The notes below the pieces were generated by a model. The model was not told the origin of the DNA and made no database searches. It worked only from the letters and a program-made list of their open reading frames with translations. From NCBI RefSeq assembly GCF_012395835.1, contig NZ_JAAZSQ010000006.1:97595-136147 (forward strand): 38,553 nt of DNA, in the 5' to 3' direction. Positions 1-7,773 of the stretch are shown piece after piece. Position 1 is the stretch's first letter. The number at the start of each line of letters is the position of its first letter. The DNA comes from Arthrobacter mobilis. Its GTDB lineage: Bacteria > Actinomycetota > Actinomycetes > Actinomycetales > Micrococcaceae. Both the position numbers and the translations under genes were made by a program.

Positions 1-145
1 CGTCGCCGGCATGCGGGCAATGCCCTACGTCGAGCGCTTCGCCTGGAAGACCCGGGCCGTCACCGACCCCATCATGGGCAACTCGGCCCTCTTTGACTCG
101 CGCGGCTGGCTGACCACCACCGGCAAGCTGTACGCATCCCTCTAG
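1..145 (+). CDS. C-terminal fragment of a glycosyl hydrolase (Asl1/GH128-like catalytic core)
   Basis: Only the last 47 codons are present; the gene enters from the left edge, with the reading frame starting at base 2, and ends at a TAG. The visible tail has aromatic residues, then a MGNSALFDSRG stretch, then LTTTGKLYASL at the end. That ending resembles the last strand and helix of the TIM-barrel 'glycosyl hydrolase catalytic core' family (Asl1-like, GH128 relatives), where the final segment commonly reads as an 'N-S-L-x-D ... G-K-L-Y' pattern. Catalytic residues would lie outside the window, so substrate (probably a beta-glucan) and secretion cannot be judged. The family call rests on a short tail and is tentative. 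Confidence 0.5.
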   Translation, partial: VAGMRAMPYVERFAWKTRAVTDPIMGNSALFDSRGWLTTTGKLYASL

Positions 146-158
146 CAGGAGCGGACGT

Positions 159-187
159 GTGAGCTCCTCGTGCTGCAGGAGCTTCAC
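159..187 (+). terminator. Hairpin just after the glycosyl hydrolase fragment
   Basis: GTGAGCTCCT and AGGAGCTTCAC face each other across an 8-nt loop, forming about ten base pairs with one bulge or wobble. It starts 13 nt after the stop codon, where a terminator is expected, but there is no T-run, so intrinsic termination is uncertain. Confidence 0.35.
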
Positions 188-516
188 CAGGGCCTGCAGT
201 TATTTTGAAACGGAAGGCAGACGGGCAGAGAGCCTAATTGGCAAGGTTCATACGGCGGACAACCAGCAGGGGCGGCCCCACACGGAGCCACCCCTGCGCT
301 GCACGCGGCGTTGAAGGGACGTTCACACCGATGGCGCAGGTCTAACCCCGATGCGAACCACGTGGCTTAAGGCTTCGGTGAAGAAATGGCCGGCGCAGGG
401 ATGCCTGGTACAGCACCCGGACAGTTGCAGCGGCCCGGGGAGAGGCTGCCGAACGCTTGCGCGGCTTAGTCCTCTGTGGGCATGTTCGCCATGTCATCAG
501 CTATGGGGGAGGACTT
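188..516. other. Gap without a supported gene
   Basis: I find no credible coding region here. The ORFs that cross it have Arg/Pro-rich translations typical of shadow frames in GC-rich DNA. A purine-rich GGGGGAGGA at 505-513 is the ribosome binding site of the broken HTH gene that follows. Confidence 0.5.
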
Positions 517-799
517 ATGCCAAAGCAACTCAGGATCGAACCCGGACTCCTGCAAGGACTAGGAGGCCTTCGCGGAATCCCCGGCGAAGAACAACAGGCG
601 CGTCTCGTGGGCGTCGACCGGACAATCCTCCGCCGCGTGGACCACGGCGGCACACCCCTCGGCCGTGTTCATCGCCGCACTCTGCGACCCCTTCCGCCCC
701 GGAATAAGAGAAGGGTTCGAAACCGTACTCAACCAAGGTGCCGGCCCCATGTCAAAGACTCAGCGCCGGGGGAAGTGGCACGGAAGGGTAACCCATTGA
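517..799 (+). pseudogene. Small helix-turn-helix regulator gene broken by a frameshift
   Basis: A strong Shine-Dalgarno (GGGGGAGGA) sits 3 nt before ATG. The first frame encodes MPKQLRIEPG, then a segment containing GIPGEEQQARLVGVDRTILR, which reads as a short XRE-like helix-turn-helix ('...LVGVDRT-LRRVD-GG-P'). After GGTP at about base 655 this frame turns Arg/Pro-rich and loses likeness to a protein. The next frame, entered at about base 659, continues naturally with SAVFIAALCDPF and then GFETVL, the hydrophobic helix plus acidic tail expected of such proteins, and stops at TGA 797-799. A single indel of +1 or -2 at about 655-660 therefore joins two halves of one protein of about 94 residues. 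I infer a decayed gene; a sequencing error is the alternative. Small proteins of this type occur in Arthrobacter and its phages, but I cannot name the family with certainty. Confidence 0.6.
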
Positions 800-1040
800 T
801 CAGTCCCGAGACCGAAAATCCGCCGCCGTTCGCGCAGGATTCCGGCAACCCCGCCCTCTGGCGGGGCCCAAGGGGCGGCCAGTCATGAACCGCAGCCCTC
901 GTGGACAGACTGGGCCGGCGTCGTGCTGGAAGTTGAAAGGGGCAGCAGCCTCGAGGGGGACCACTCCCGGAGCCTGATCGCCGGGCTTGAGGAGATGTGG
1001 AAGCGCATAAGGCTTTGCTCGCGTTCCTGAACGTGATTTA
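800..1040 (+). other. Eroded stretch, possible remnant of a small ORF
   Basis: No intact gene. One frame from about 884 to the TGA at 1028-1030 has protein-like composition (contains WTDWAGVVLEVERGSSLEG and LIAGLEEMWKRI) but no plausible start codon. A neighbouring frame ends AHKALLAFLNVI with TAG at 1039-1041, directly against a strong terminator. The two frames together may be a second frameshifted small gene following the HTH gene. I do not recognise it. Confidence 0.25.
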
Positions 1041-1076
1041 GGCCGCTCTCCAAGACTCCCGGAGGGCGGCCTTTTT
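1041..1076 (+). terminator. Rho-independent terminator
   Basis: GGCCGCTCTCC and GGAGGGCGGCC pair over 11 bp (one G-U) around a 9-nt loop and are followed at once by five T. This is the best T-tailed terminator in the window, yet no intact plus-strand gene precedes it, which supports the idea that the preceding 500 bp once held genes. Confidence 0.75.
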
Positions 1077-1263
1077 CATCCCCGGATGCCCGGTAAATAA
1101 GCGTCGAATCTGCGTCCGGCAGCGCCGCTGGAAGGCCCTGCTTCCAAGCAACGGCATATAACAACCCTGTAACATAGGGTTACCATGTCCGGTCGGTAAC
1201 GGCGGTGGCTCAGGCATCTGCGTGTGACGGCTTGAGCATTCTGGGCAATCACTTAAGCAACAA
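1077..1263. promoter_or_regulatory. Upstream region of the 558-aa membrane protein, with a palindrome
   Basis: AACCCT and AGGGTT form an inverted repeat with a 7-nt centre at 1163-1181, with GTAAC/GTTAC nested in it and another GGTAAC at 1195-1200. No coding region is seen. The repeat could be an operator for the gene starting at 1264; no obvious -35/-10 pair could be assigned. Confidence 0.35.
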
Positions 1264-2940
1264 ATGATAGGTATTTCCGTGCGACTGAAGATAGCTGTTG
1301 GCCTCATCGTGGCGGGTCTGCTGGCCGTGATCGGGGGCATTGGCCTGAAGACCATCTGGGCTCCGCCGGAGACGGTATCCGCCAGCTACTCCGCTGCCGG
1401 CCCGGCGCCCCTGACAGTGATCGAGCCGGCCGTGCTCGGGCTGAGCCCGGAACGCGTTGACATCAAGGTGCAGGCCGACGGCGAATTCCTGCTCGCCGTG
1501 GGCCGCAGCGAGGACGTCAAGGCCTGGGTGGGTCCGGCCGCGCACACCACGATTACCGGCGAGGCCGACGGCGCCCTGCAGGGCACCCTGACCGATGGCG
1601 AGGCCCAGGCGCCGAACCCGTCCGGCTCCGACCTCTGGGTCAGCGAGGAAACCGCCGCCTCCGGGATCGAATACCGCTGGGCCGATCCGGCTCCGGGCGA
1701 GTGGTCCATTCTGCTGGCAGCCGACGGGACCAAGCCGGCCCCCACCAACGTCACCGTTAGCTGGCCGAACGACACCTCGACCCCCGGTGCCCTGGTCCTG
1801 ATCATCATTGGTGCCTTGGCCGCGGTACTCGGTGTGGCTCTGGCCCTGGTCTCCGGACGCCGCGCCGCTCCGCCGGCCCCGCCTGCGGCGCCACGGCCCG
1901 GCGGACGGCGCGCGGCCCGCGAACCCGAGCGTCCGGCAGGTTGGGTTCCGGACCAGGAAGCCGGCCGCACCCGGTTCGCCGCGGGAACGGTGGCAGTGCT
2001 GGCCGCCTTGGCCTTGGCTGCCGGATCCGTCCTGCCGGCACAGGCGGCTCCGGCGGCCGGGGAAGCCCATCCCGTCCTGCTGCCGGGGCAGCTGACCCGG
2101 ATCATGGAATCGGTGGGAGCCGCCGTCGCCGCCGGGGACTCGGCGAAGGATCCGGACAAACTTAAGGACCGCGTCACCGGAGCGGCGCTGACCATGCGGT
2201 CGGCAAACTACCGGGTCCGCGCCGGCAAGGGCGACGTCCAGCCCCCGGTGCCGGTCTCGGCCGGACCCGTGCTGACCTCGATGATCAGCTCCACGTCCGA
2301 GTGGCCCAGGACCGCCGTGGCGGTTACCAAGGGCAAGAGCAACCCGGTGCCCCAGGTCATCGTGCTCTCGCAGGCCAACGCCAGGGAAAACTACAAGATG
2401 GTCGGGGCAATGCAGATGCTGCCGGGCACCAAGTTCCCGCAGGTCTCCACGGAGGAAGGCGGAACCACCGCCGTCGCGCTCAAGGACAAGGACGGACTGG
2501 CGTACTCGCCCAACGATGCCCTGGCACTGCTGTCCGGCTACCTCACGGAGGGCAAGAACGCCAAGGCCGTGGCCAAGAACACCTTTGCGGACCAGATCCA
2601 TGCCTTCCAGAAGGACCAGCAATCCTCGAACAGGAACGCGAAGATCACCTTCAGCCGCTCCACCGTCGCCGATTCGGTCCGCTCCCTGCGCACGGCCGAC
2701 GGCGGTGCGGTGGTCTTCGGCTACCTGCACAACCTGATGCGCAGCCTGCCTAGCGAGGCCGGTGCCCGGGTGGAGCTCTCGCCCGAGTTCGCCGCCTTGG
2801 CCGGGGCGGAATCGACCACCAAGGGCGTGGATGTCACCTATGCCGAAACCGTGTTCGTGAAGGTGCCGCCGGCCGGCTCCAAGGACAAGGTGTCCTTGAT
2901 CGGTGTCGCCCAGGACCTGGTAGCTGCCAAGCTGAAGTAG
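1264..2940 (+). CDS. Conserved-type membrane protein of unknown function
   Basis: 558 residues. Three hydrophobic segments are visible: an N-terminal one (about 8-28, IAVGLIVAGLLAVIGGIGL), one at about 179-199 (ALVLIIIGALAAVLGVALAL) and one at about 240-262 ending in a QAAPAA-type stretch. Between the first two lies a domain of about 150 residues; between the second and third an Ala/Pro/Arg-rich linker. After the third comes a soluble C-terminal domain of about 290 residues that I would place outside the cell by the usual membrane logic. I recognise no catalytic motif. The ATG at 1264 has a poor Shine-Dalgarno; GTG at 1279 (starting V-R-L-K) is an alternative. It ends 85 bp before the thioredoxin-TPR gene, which has its own promoter. 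A cell-envelope role is a guess only. Confidence 0.8.
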   Translation: MIGISVRLKIAVGLIVAGLLAVIGGIGLKTIWAPPETVSASYSAAGPAPLTVIEPAVLGLSPERVDIKVQADGEFLLAVGRSEDVKAWVGPAAHTTITGEADGALQGTLTDGEAQAPNPSGSDLWVSEETAASGIEYRWADPAPGEWSILLAADGTKPAPTNVTVSWPNDTSTPGALVLIIIGALAAVLGVALALVSGRRAAPPAPPAAPRPGGRRAAREPERPAGWVPDQEAGRTRFAAGTVAVLAALALAAGSVLPAQAAPAAGEAHPVLLPGQLTRIMESVGAAVAAGDSAKDPDKLKDRVTGAALTMRSANYRVRAGKGDVQPPVPVSAGPVLTSMISSTSEWPRTAVAVTKGKSNPVPQVIVLSQANARENYKMVGAMQMLPGTKFPQVSTEEGGTTAVALKDKDGLAYSPNDALALLSGYLTEGKNAKAVAKNTFADQIHAFQKDQQSSNRNAKITFSRSTVADSVRSLRTADGGAVVFGYLHNLMRSLPSEAGARVELSPEFAALAGAESTTKGVDVTYAETVFVKVPPAGSKDKVSLIGVAQDLVAAKLK

Positions 2941-2971
2941 GCCGGCGGGCCCTTCCGCCAGGGCCGCCGGC
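2941..2971 (+). terminator. GC-rich hairpin after the membrane protein gene
   Basis: GCCGGCGGGCCC pairs with GGGCCGCCGGC (one bulged base) around an 8-nt loop immediately after the stop codon. It has no T-run, so it is a probable but weak terminator. Confidence 0.5.
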
Positions 2972-3013
2972 GTAACTTGACCCGTCCGCCACCGCAGGTC
3001 CGCCTGCACGTAT

Positions 3014-3019
3014 TAGGGT
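3014..3019 (+). promoter_or_regulatory. -10 box TAGGGT of a leaderless promoter
   Basis: TANNNT hexamer with six bases between it and the ATG at 3026, the spacing expected if transcription begins at the start codon. There is no Shine-Dalgarno. It supports 3026 as the start of the thioredoxin-TPR gene. Confidence 0.45.
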
Positions 3020-3025
3020 GTTGCC

Positions 3026-3967
3026 ATGACCACTCCTACCCCAGGGCAGGGCCCTGCGCCGCTCTCCGCCAGCCTGCGCGGAGCCGTTGATCTGTCAGCG
3101 CTGAAGCAGTCCCGGCCGCAGGCCCCGGCTGCCGGCGGCACGGAAGGCGGAGCCCCCGCAAGCTACATCGTGGAGGCCAACCAGGAGAGCTTCCCCGCAC
3201 TGATCCAGCTGTCGGGCCAGGTGCCCGTGATCGTGGAGCTCACCGCCGGCTGGAGCGACATCGCCTCCCAGCTGGCTTCGGCGATGGAAACAGTGGCCCG
3301 CGAATTCGCCGGCCGCTTTGTGCTGGCGCGCATTGACGTGGACGCCAGCCCCGGCATCGCCCAGGCCTTCCAGCTGCAGAGCGTGCCGGCCGCCGTTGCC
3401 CTGCTGAAGGGCCAGCCCATCCCGCTCTTCCAGGGACTGGCCACGGAGGACGAGCTGCGCTCCTTCGTCAACGAACTGCTCAAGGTGGCCCAGGCCAACG
3501 GCGTGACCGGACGCGCTCCGGGTGGGGACCAGGAAGCCGCCGAGGAGCCTCCGCTGCCGCCGCTGCACCAGGAGGCATTCGACGCGATCGAGGCAGGGGA
3601 CTACGCAGCCGCCGCTGCGGCGTACCGGAAGGCGCTGGCCGAACAGCCCGGGGACACCGATGCCAAGACGGGTCTGGCCCAGGTGGAGCTGATGCAGCGG
3701 CTGGAATCGGCCGACCCCCAGGCCATCCGCACCGCCGCTGCCGAGCGGCCGGAGGATCTGGCAGCTCAGCTCGCGGTCGCGGACCTGGACGTCAGCGGCG
3801 GGCACGTCGAGGACGCCTTTGCCCGGCTGGTCCGCTTCGTCAGCCGCAGCACCGGTGACGAGCGCGAGGCCGCGCGTGCCCGCCTGGTCGAGCTGTTCGA
3901 CGTCGTCGGTGTCTCGGATCCCCGGGTCGCCAAGGCCCGCCAAGCCCTGGCCCGCGCCCTGTTCTAA
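3026..3967 (+). CDS. Thioredoxin-like/TPR protein (YbbN/CnoX family), no CXXC
   Basis: 313 residues. After a low-complexity N-terminus of about 45 residues comes a thioredoxin fold (about 46-155) with the typical VPVIVELTAGW strand, the RFVLARIDVDASPGIAQAF region and the cis-Pro loop SVPAAVALLKG. The place of the WCxxC redox motif reads AGWSDI, so both active-site cysteines are absent. The C-terminal half (about 180-313) is helical and TPR-like (EAFDAIEAGDYAAAAAAYRK). This is the domain order of YbbN/CnoX, a co-chaperone/holdase handing clients to DnaK and GroEL in E. coli. A redox reaction can be excluded; a chaperone-like role is inferred from the family. A hairpin with a GAGCGAAGCGA loop follows the gene. 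Confidence 0.85.
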   Translation: MTTPTPGQGPAPLSASLRGAVDLSALKQSRPQAPAAGGTEGGAPASYIVEANQESFPALIQLSGQVPVIVELTAGWSDIASQLASAMETVAREFAGRFVLARIDVDASPGIAQAFQLQSVPAAVALLKGQPIPLFQGLATEDELRSFVNELLKVAQANGVTGRAPGGDQEAAEEPPLPPLHQEAFDAIEAGDYAAAAAAYRKALAEQPGDTDAKTGLAQVELMQRLESADPQAIRTAAAERPEDLAAQLAVADLDVSGGHVEDAFARLVRFVSRSTGDEREAARARLVELFDVVGVSDPRVAKARQALARALF

Positions 3968-3971
3968 GTCA

Positions 3972-4020
3972 GGCAGCAGGGGTCCCCGTCCTGAGCGAAG
4001 CGAAGGGCGGGGCAACTGCC
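3972..4020 (+). repeat. Hairpin with GAGCGAAGCGA loop (terminator-like dispersed element)
   Basis: CCCCGTCC (3984-3991) pairs with GGGCGGGG (4005-4012) around the loop TGAGCGAAGCGAA; an outer GGCAG/CTGCC pair adds five base pairs. TTTT follows at 4027-4030. The same loop core recurs in a second hairpin at 21061-21087. I believe the 'GAGCGNAGCGA' loop is common in intergenic hairpins of related actinobacteria. Here it sits where a terminator is needed. Confidence 0.55.
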
Positions 4021-4068
4021 GAACGGTTTTACTCCCTTTGGATGACCTTCCGGACGCACCGGCGTTGC

Positions 4069-4074
4069 TACCGT
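4069..4074 (+). promoter_or_regulatory. -10 box TACCGT of a leaderless promoter
   Basis: TANNNT hexamer six bases before the ATG at 4081; no Shine-Dalgarno. It argues for 4081 rather than the upstream in-frame ATG at 4042, which would add a 13-residue Arg-rich peptide unlike the family. Confidence 0.45.
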
Positions 4075-4080
4075 GGCGGT

Positions 4081-4911
4081 ATGACATCGTCCGAACCTGA
4101 AAACCTTCCGGACCAGGCGGCCTTCCAAGCTCCGCTCCCGTCTGCCGGGACACCGGACGGGCAGGCCCTGGCCATCCGCGGCCTGGCCAAGAGCTTCGGC
4201 GCCAAGACCGCCGTCAACGGCATCAACCTCGATGTTCCGGCCGGCTCGTTCTACGGTCTGGTGGGCCCGAACGGGGCCGGCAAGACCACTACGCTCTCCA
4301 TGGCGACCGGCCTGTTGCGCCCGGACCGCGGACAGGTCCGGGTGCACGGCGTGGACGTCTGGGGACATCCGCTGCAGGCCAAGCGGCTGATGGGCATCCT
4401 GCCCGACGGCGTGCGGCTGTTCGACCGGCTGACCGGCGAGCAGCTGGTCACCTATGCGGGACTGCTGCGCGGCATGGACCGGCAGACGGTGGCGGCGCGG
4501 GTGGCCGACCTGCTCACGGCCCTGGACCTGGCCGGGGACGCCGGCACGCTGGTGGTGGACTACTCCGCCGGCATGACCAAGAAAATCGCCCTGGCCTCGG
4601 CGCTGATCCACGCCCCGCGGCTGCTGGTCCTGGACGAGCCGTTCGAGTCCGTGGATCCGGTGTCCGCGGCCAATATCCGTGACATCCTGCACGACTACGT
4701 GCGTTCGGGCGGAATGGTGATCGTCTCCAGCCATGTCATGGACCTGGTGCAGCGGATGTGCGACCACGTGGCCGTCATCGCCCAGGGCAACGTGCTGGCG
4801 GCGGGCACCGTGGACGAGGTGTGCGGCGGTGCCAGCCTCGAGGACCGCTTCGTGGCCTTGGTGGGCGGGCGCAACCGGGCTGAGGGGCTCACGTGGTTGC
4901 GCACCTCATAA
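4081..4911 (+). CDS. ABC transporter ATP-binding protein
   Basis: 276 residues. Walker A is GPNGAGKTT (62-70), the signature region is degenerate (YSAGMTKK, 161-168, for LSGGQ) and Walker B is LLVLDEP (181-187), followed by a D-loop (SVDP). The Q-loop position has ILPDG. The YSAGM-type signature is common in ATPases of two-gene ABC-2-like exporters. The last 19 bp overlap the start of the permease gene, so the two are translationally coupled and form one transporter. It would couple ATP hydrolysis to transport at the inner face of the membrane. Substrate unknown; no binding protein is encoded nearby, which fits export rather than import. Confidence 0.93.
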   Translation: MTSSEPENLPDQAAFQAPLPSAGTPDGQALAIRGLAKSFGAKTAVNGINLDVPAGSFYGLVGPNGAGKTTTLSMATGLLRPDRGQVRVHGVDVWGHPLQAKRLMGILPDGVRLFDRLTGEQLVTYAGLLRGMDRQTVAARVADLLTALDLAGDAGTLVVDYSAGMTKKIALASALIHAPRLLVLDEPFESVDPVSAANIRDILHDYVRSGGMVIVSSHVMDLVQRMCDHVAVIAQGNVLAAGTVDEVCGGASLEDRFVALVGGRNRAEGLTWLRTS

Positions 4912-6464
4912 GGCTCAAGCTCACCCTGCTGCGCAACAGCTTCCGGCGCAGTCCTTGGCAGCTGGTCGGGGTGGCCCTCGGCGGCCTGTACGCCCTCGGC
5001 GTGCTGGCACTGCTGCTGGGCGGGCTGTTCTACCTCAGTTACACCGAACCGGCCACCGCGCGCACCGTGGTTGTCCTGGGCGGGGCCGCAGCGTTCCTGG
5101 GCTGGGCCCTGATCCCGCTGGTGGCTTTGGGCGTGGATATGACGCTGGATCCGGCGCGGTTCGTGACCTTCGCCATCCCGATGCCGCAGCTGCTGGCCGG
5201 ACTGGCGGCCGGCGGCGTGCTGGGTATTCCGGGCATCATGACCCTGCTCGCGTCCCTGGGCCAGGCAGCCGCGTGGTGGCAGCACCCCGCGGCCATGCTG
5301 GCCGCCGTCCCGTGTGCCGTGCTGGCCGTGCTCACCGCCGTCGTCCTGTCCCGGGTGACCACCTCGGCAGGCACCGCGCTGGCCAGTTCGCGCCGGTTCA
5401 AGGATGCCAGCGGCGTGATTGCCATGGTTCCGCTGGTCCTGCTCGGTCCGATCATTGCCGGCATCATGGAGGGCCTGCGCAGCTCTCAGGACTTCCTGGC
5501 AGGGCTGGCCGGCGTCCTGTCCTGGACGCCGCTGGGCAGTGTCTGGTCCGTGCCCGGGGACCTGGCCCTGGGCGCCTGGGGTGCCGCTGCCGCCAAGCTG
5601 CTCATCAGCCTGCTGGCCTTGGCCGGGCTCGTGTGGCTGTGGAAGCTGAGCCTGGCCCGTGCCCTCACCACCCCGGCGCACACTGCCGCCGCCGGCCGCA
5701 GCTCCGCCGGCCTGGGCCTGTTTGCGCGCTTCCCGGCCAGCCCCTCCGGGGCGGTCGCAGCCCGCGCCCTGACCTACTGGCTGAAGGATCCGCGCTACGG
5801 CGCCTCGCTGATTGTCGTCCCGCTGATCCCGGTGGTGATGTTCTTCGGCACGAGCCAGGCCGGGGACTTCACCGCCATGCTGTGGCTGGGCCCGCTCATC
5901 GCCTTCCTGCTGGCCTTCTCGATTTCCGCCGACATCTCGTACGACAACACCGCCTTCGCCCTGCACCTGGCCGCCGGCGTCAGCGGACGGGCGGACCGGG
6001 CCGGGCGGGCGCTGGCCTGCGCGGTGTTCGCCGTCCCGCTGACGGCGCTCGCCGTCGTCGTCCCGGTAGCCGCCATGGACCGGTGGCACCTGCTGCCGGC
6101 ACTGCTGGGGCTGTCCCTGGGCACGCTGCTGAGCGGGCTGGGTCTGTCCAGCGTGGTCTCGGCGCGCTATACCTACAATGTGCCGCTGCCGGGGGAAAGC
6201 CCGTTCAAGACCCCGCCGGGATCGGCGGTCCGGACGATGGTGGTGCAGGGCCTGGGGATGGGGGCCTTGATGCTGCTGGTGCTGCCGGAGGGGCTGCTGA
6301 CGCTGGCCATGGTGCTCACCGGCCGGCCGCTGTTCGGCTGGCTGGCGCTGGCCGCGGGGCTGGTGCTGGGCTCGGCGCTGCTGCTGGCGGGCATCCGGAT
6401 CGGCGGCCGGTGGTACGACCGCCGCGGCCCGGAGCTGCTGCAGGCGGTGTCCGTGAACAAGTAG
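4893..6464 (+). CDS. ABC transporter permease (ABC-2-like)
   Basis: 523 residues, starting at GTG inside the end of the ATPase gene. The protein begins MVAHLIRLKLTLLRNSFRRS, a cytoplasmic amphipathic start typical of these permeases, and then carries about ten to twelve hydrophobic segments along its length (for example GVALGGLYALGVLALLLGG at about 27-45 and TALAVVVPVAAM at about 380). A soluble loop lies near the middle (about 245-290). It is the membrane half of the transporter whose ATPase precedes it. I do not recognise the substrate class. Confidence 0.85.
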   Translation: MVAHLIRLKLTLLRNSFRRSPWQLVGVALGGLYALGVLALLLGGLFYLSYTEPATARTVVVLGGAAAFLGWALIPLVALGVDMTLDPARFVTFAIPMPQLLAGLAAGGVLGIPGIMTLLASLGQAAAWWQHPAAMLAAVPCAVLAVLTAVVLSRVTTSAGTALASSRRFKDASGVIAMVPLVLLGPIIAGIMEGLRSSQDFLAGLAGVLSWTPLGSVWSVPGDLALGAWGAAAAKLLISLLALAGLVWLWKLSLARALTTPAHTAAAGRSSAGLGLFARFPASPSGAVAARALTYWLKDPRYGASLIVVPLIPVVMFFGTSQAGDFTAMLWLGPLIAFLLAFSISADISYDNTAFALHLAAGVSGRADRAGRALACAVFAVPLTALAVVVPVAAMDRWHLLPALLGLSLGTLLSGLGLSSVVSARYTYNVPLPGESPFKTPPGSAVRTMVVQGLGMGALMLLVLPEGLLTLAMVLTGRPLFGWLALAAGLVLGSALLLAGIRIGGRWYDRRGPELLQAVSVNK

Positions 6465-6502
6465 CCGGGCCGCAGTCGGGACCCGGATGGAAGGAACCCG
6501 CC

Positions 6503-7285
6503 ATGGAAGTTGTCATCCTGCCGGACCAGGACAAGGTGGCCGCCGCGGCGGCCGACGCCGTCGAGGCCCTGCTGCGGGCCGCGCCCGACGCCGTCCTGGG
6601 ACTGGCCACGGGATCGTCGCCGCTGCCCGTCTACGGGGAACTGGCCCGCCGGCGTGCAGGGCAGGGACTGGACTTTGCCCGCGTGCGGGGATTCGGGCTG
6701 GACGAGTACGTGGGGCTGCCCGCCGGCCATCCACAGTCCTACGCCGAAGTCCTCCGGCGCGAATTCGCCGTGCCGCTGGGTATTGATCCGGGCCGCATCC
6801 GGGTTCCGGACGGGACCGCGGCGGACCTGCCGGCAGCCTGCAGGGACTTCGAGCAGGCCATCCACGACAGCGGGGGAGTGGATCTCCAGCTGCTCGGCGT
6901 GGGCACCGACGGCCATATCGGCTTCAACGAGCCGGCCTCGTCACTGATGTCCCGGACGCGGATCAAGACGCTGACAGAGCAGACACGCCGGGACAACGCC
7001 CGCTTTTTCGCCGGACTCCCGGAGGTGCCCCACCATGTCGTGACGCAGGGACTCGGGACCATCCTCGAGGCCCGGCACGTGGTCCTGCTGGCCACCGGGG
7101 CACAGAAGGCGCAGGCCGTCCACGACCTGGTCGAGGGGCCGCTGGCGGCCATCTGCCCGGCTTCGGTCCTGCAGCTGCATCCGCACGCCACGGTGCTGCT
7201 CGATGAGGCGGCCGCGTCCGGGCTGGCCCTGGCGGACTACTACCGGCAGACCTATGAGACCAAGCCCTCCTGGCAGGGGTTGTGA
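6503..7285 (+). CDS. nagB: Glucosamine-6-phosphate deaminase
   Basis: 260 residues, close to the usual length. It converts glucosamine 6-phosphate to fructose 6-phosphate and ammonia in amino-sugar use. The phosphate-binding loop is LGLATGSSP (32-40). Active-site residues align with E. coli NagB: D67 and E68 in GFGLDEYVGL, then D136, H138 and E143 in GTDGHIGFNEP. The start is fixed by a Shine-Dalgarno GGAAGGA 8 nt upstream. It follows the ABC permease by 38 bp and may be co-transcribed with it. No nagA or nagE partner is in the window. A weak GC hairpin (7296-7317) follows the gene. Confidence 0.93.
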   Translation: MEVVILPDQDKVAAAAADAVEALLRAAPDAVLGLATGSSPLPVYGELARRRAGQGLDFARVRGFGLDEYVGLPAGHPQSYAEVLRREFAVPLGIDPGRIRVPDGTAADLPAACRDFEQAIHDSGGVDLQLLGVGTDGHIGFNEPASSLMSRTRIKTLTEQTRRDNARFFAGLPEVPHHVVTQGLGTILEARHVVLLATGAQKAQAVHDLVEGPLAAICPASVLQLHPHATVLLDEAAASGLALADYYRQTYETKPSWQGL

Positions 7286-7349
7286 GCAAATCGTTCCCCG
7301 GGGCGGGCCTGCCGGGGTGTCCGGCGGACCCGGGACCCGGCCTCCGGGC

Positions 7350-7355
7350 TAAGAT
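7350..7355 (+). promoter_or_regulatory. -10 box TAAGAT of a leaderless promoter
   Basis: TAAGAT lies seven bases before ATG 7363. The alternative upstream ATG at 7354 overlaps this box, so 7363 is the better start for the DUF3039 gene. Confidence 0.5.
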
Positions 7356-7362
7356 GGTTGTC

Positions 7363-7656
7363 ATGAGTTTGCCCCCAGACCCCTTCGAAAACGACCCGCG
7401 CCGGCCGTCCGAGCCGGGCGGATCGACAGCGACCATCGAGCGCGAGGAACTGCGCGAGGAGCTTGAACCCGGGGACCGCGAACGCTTTGCGCACTACGTG
7501 CGCAAGGAAAAGATCATGGAGTCCGCCCTCTCCGGGGAACCGGTCATCGCACTGTGCGGCAAGGTGTGGGTGCCCGGACGGGATCCGAAGAAATTCCCGG
7601 TCTGCCCCGAATGCAAGCAGATCTACGAAGGCCTCCGTCCCGGCAACGAGGAATAA
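7363..7656 (+). CDS. DUF3039 family protein, zinc-ribbon-like
   Basis: 97 residues. The protein matches the small actinobacterial DUF3039 family: an acidic N-terminus, then FAHYVRKEKI, ALCGKVWVPGRDPKKFPVCP and ECKQIYEGL. The set of one His (FAH), one Cys (ALC) and a CPEC pair looks like a Zn-binding site. Function is unknown; the family is widespread and single copy in actinobacteria as I recall. It has its own leaderless promoter, and a 12-bp stem-loop follows, suggesting a monocistronic unit. Confidence 0.88.
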   Translation: MSLPPDPFENDPRRPSEPGGSTATIEREELREELEPGDRERFAHYVRKEKIMESALSGEPVIALCGKVWVPGRDPKKFPVCPECKQIYEGLRPGNEE

Positions 7657-7686
7657 GCGCCGGCGGCCCGAGCCGCTTCCCGTCCT

Positions 7687-7728
7687 GACATCCCCGGGCC
7701 GGCAGCATCCCGGACTCCCGGGGATGTC
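7687..7728 (+). terminator. Stem-loop after the DUF3039 gene
   Basis: GACATCCCCGGG and CCCGGGGATGTC form a perfect 12-bp stem with an 18-nt loop, followed by TGTCTT. Probable terminator with a short, interrupted T tail. Confidence 0.6.
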
Positions 7729-7773
7729 TGTCTTGCGCTGCCCCGCCGCGAGAAAGCCGAGCCCGATTTCCTC

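Noticed and set aside
188-1263. Intact small genes in the left intergenic region (frames at 351-707, 457-888 and minus-strand frames at 883-1355)
   Set aside because: The translations are Arg/Pro/Ser-rich with no motif, apart from the HTH half in the 457-888 frame, which is better explained by a frameshifted gene starting at 517.
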